6,376 bases of DNA from Brevundimonas sp. (lineage in GTDB: Bacteria > Pseudomonadota > Alphaproteobacteria > Caulobacterales > Caulobacteraceae). The notes below the pieces were generated by a model, which was not told where the DNA came from, searched no databases, and worked only from the letters and a program-made list of their open reading frames with translations. This document shows positions 6,233 to 6,376 of this stretch, piece by piece. Both the position numbers and the translations under genes were made by a program. Position 1 is the stretch's first letter. Every line of letters begins with the position of its first letter. Location: positions 1 to 6,376 of the forward strand of contig JANJTI010000362.1 of NCBI GenBank assembly GCA_024711185.1. The letters are read 5' to 3'.

Positions 6233-6376
6233 TCAGTCCTTCAACGCCGAAGTCCCGGCGGGGTTGATGCAGGGCAGGCCCAGGGCGGCCGCGGCACGGG
6301 CCATGCCGAGGTCGAGTGTGATGAGGGTGGCCTCGAGGCGATGGGCCGCCGCAATATGGATCGCGGCCGGGGCGCG
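6233..6376 (-). CDS. PIN-domain protein, C-terminal 47 residues (VapC-like; 5' end outside window)
   Basis: The visible end reads AAIHIAAAHRLEATLITLD, then GMARAAAALGLPCINPAG and a short tail to TGA at 6233. This is the pattern of the last helix-strand-helix of a PIN domain: an (D)AIHxA helix, a hydrophobic strand ending in T-x-D, and a final helix followed by ALGLP. PIN domains are metal-dependent RNases; many are VapC toxins, others act in RNA processing. The aspartate at the end of the strand (fragment residue 22) is present. At the site before AIH, where families of this type usually carry a metal-binding Asp, there is Ala (fragment residue 4). The stop codon directly precedes the rnr ATG, so the gene is probably the upstream member of the rnr operon rather than a free-standing toxin gene. 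Whether an antitoxin precedes it is beyond the window. The family call rests on 47 residues only. Confidence 0.7.
   Translation of the reverse strand, partial: RAPAAIHIAAAHRLEATLITLDLGMARAAAALGLPCINPAGTSALKD
6237..6242 (-). promoter_or_regulatory. Ribosome binding site of rnr inside the PIN gene
   Basis: GAAGGA on the minus strand lies four bases before the rnr ATG. It overlaps the last codons of the PIN-domain gene, so rnr has its own initiation signal despite the zero-length intergenic gap. Confidence 0.7.

Overview
The window reads as ordinary chromosomal DNA from a high-GC alphaproteobacterium of the order Caulobacterales, with a Brevundimonas/Caulobacter-like host most likely. The main evidence is a divK-pleD gene pair. 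The PleD here matches what I recall of Caulobacter crescentus PleD almost residue for residue in numbering (D53, R359xxD362, GGEEF 368-372). GC content is very high throughout, and coding density is close to complete. No mobile element, CRISPR array, tRNA or rRNA is visible.

Left part, plus strand (1-1741): the last 34 codons of divK overlap by 4 bases (GTGA) with a full-length pleD, a response-regulator diguanylate cyclase. A 61-residue protein of unknown function follows. These genes face rpmG (ribosomal protein L33, minus strand, 1837-2004). A strong hairpin at 1782-1811 separates the two sides and has its T-tract on the rpmG side. rpmG has a recognisable sigma70-type promoter and a ribosome binding site in the 127-base gap that it shares with a divergent lipoprotein gene.

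Middle (2132-3139): a plus-strand lipoprotein of unknown function and a minus-strand secreted protein of unknown function converge. Their stop codons abut exactly in a TGATCA palindrome. Two short inverted repeats fill most of the 79-base gap behind the second gene.

Right part, minus strand (3219-6376, transcribed right to left): a tightly packed operon of a PIN-domain protein (C-terminal fragment only), rnr (RNase R, intact, 769 residues) and a NUDIX hydrolase. The PIN stop codon touches the rnr start codon (TGAATG). The rnr stop overlaps a TTG start codon of the NUDIX gene (TTGA). This looks like an RNA/nucleotide processing operon. The 148-residue secreted protein lies downstream on the same strand, but after a gap.

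No clearly new multi-gene system is visible. The points most worth checking are a Lys-to-Asn change at the normally invariant KP motif of DivK, a PIN domain fused translationally to the RNase R operon that appears to lack one of its metal-binding aspartates, and the unnamed 61-residue protein behind pleD. There is no gene-free stretch longer than about 130 bases.
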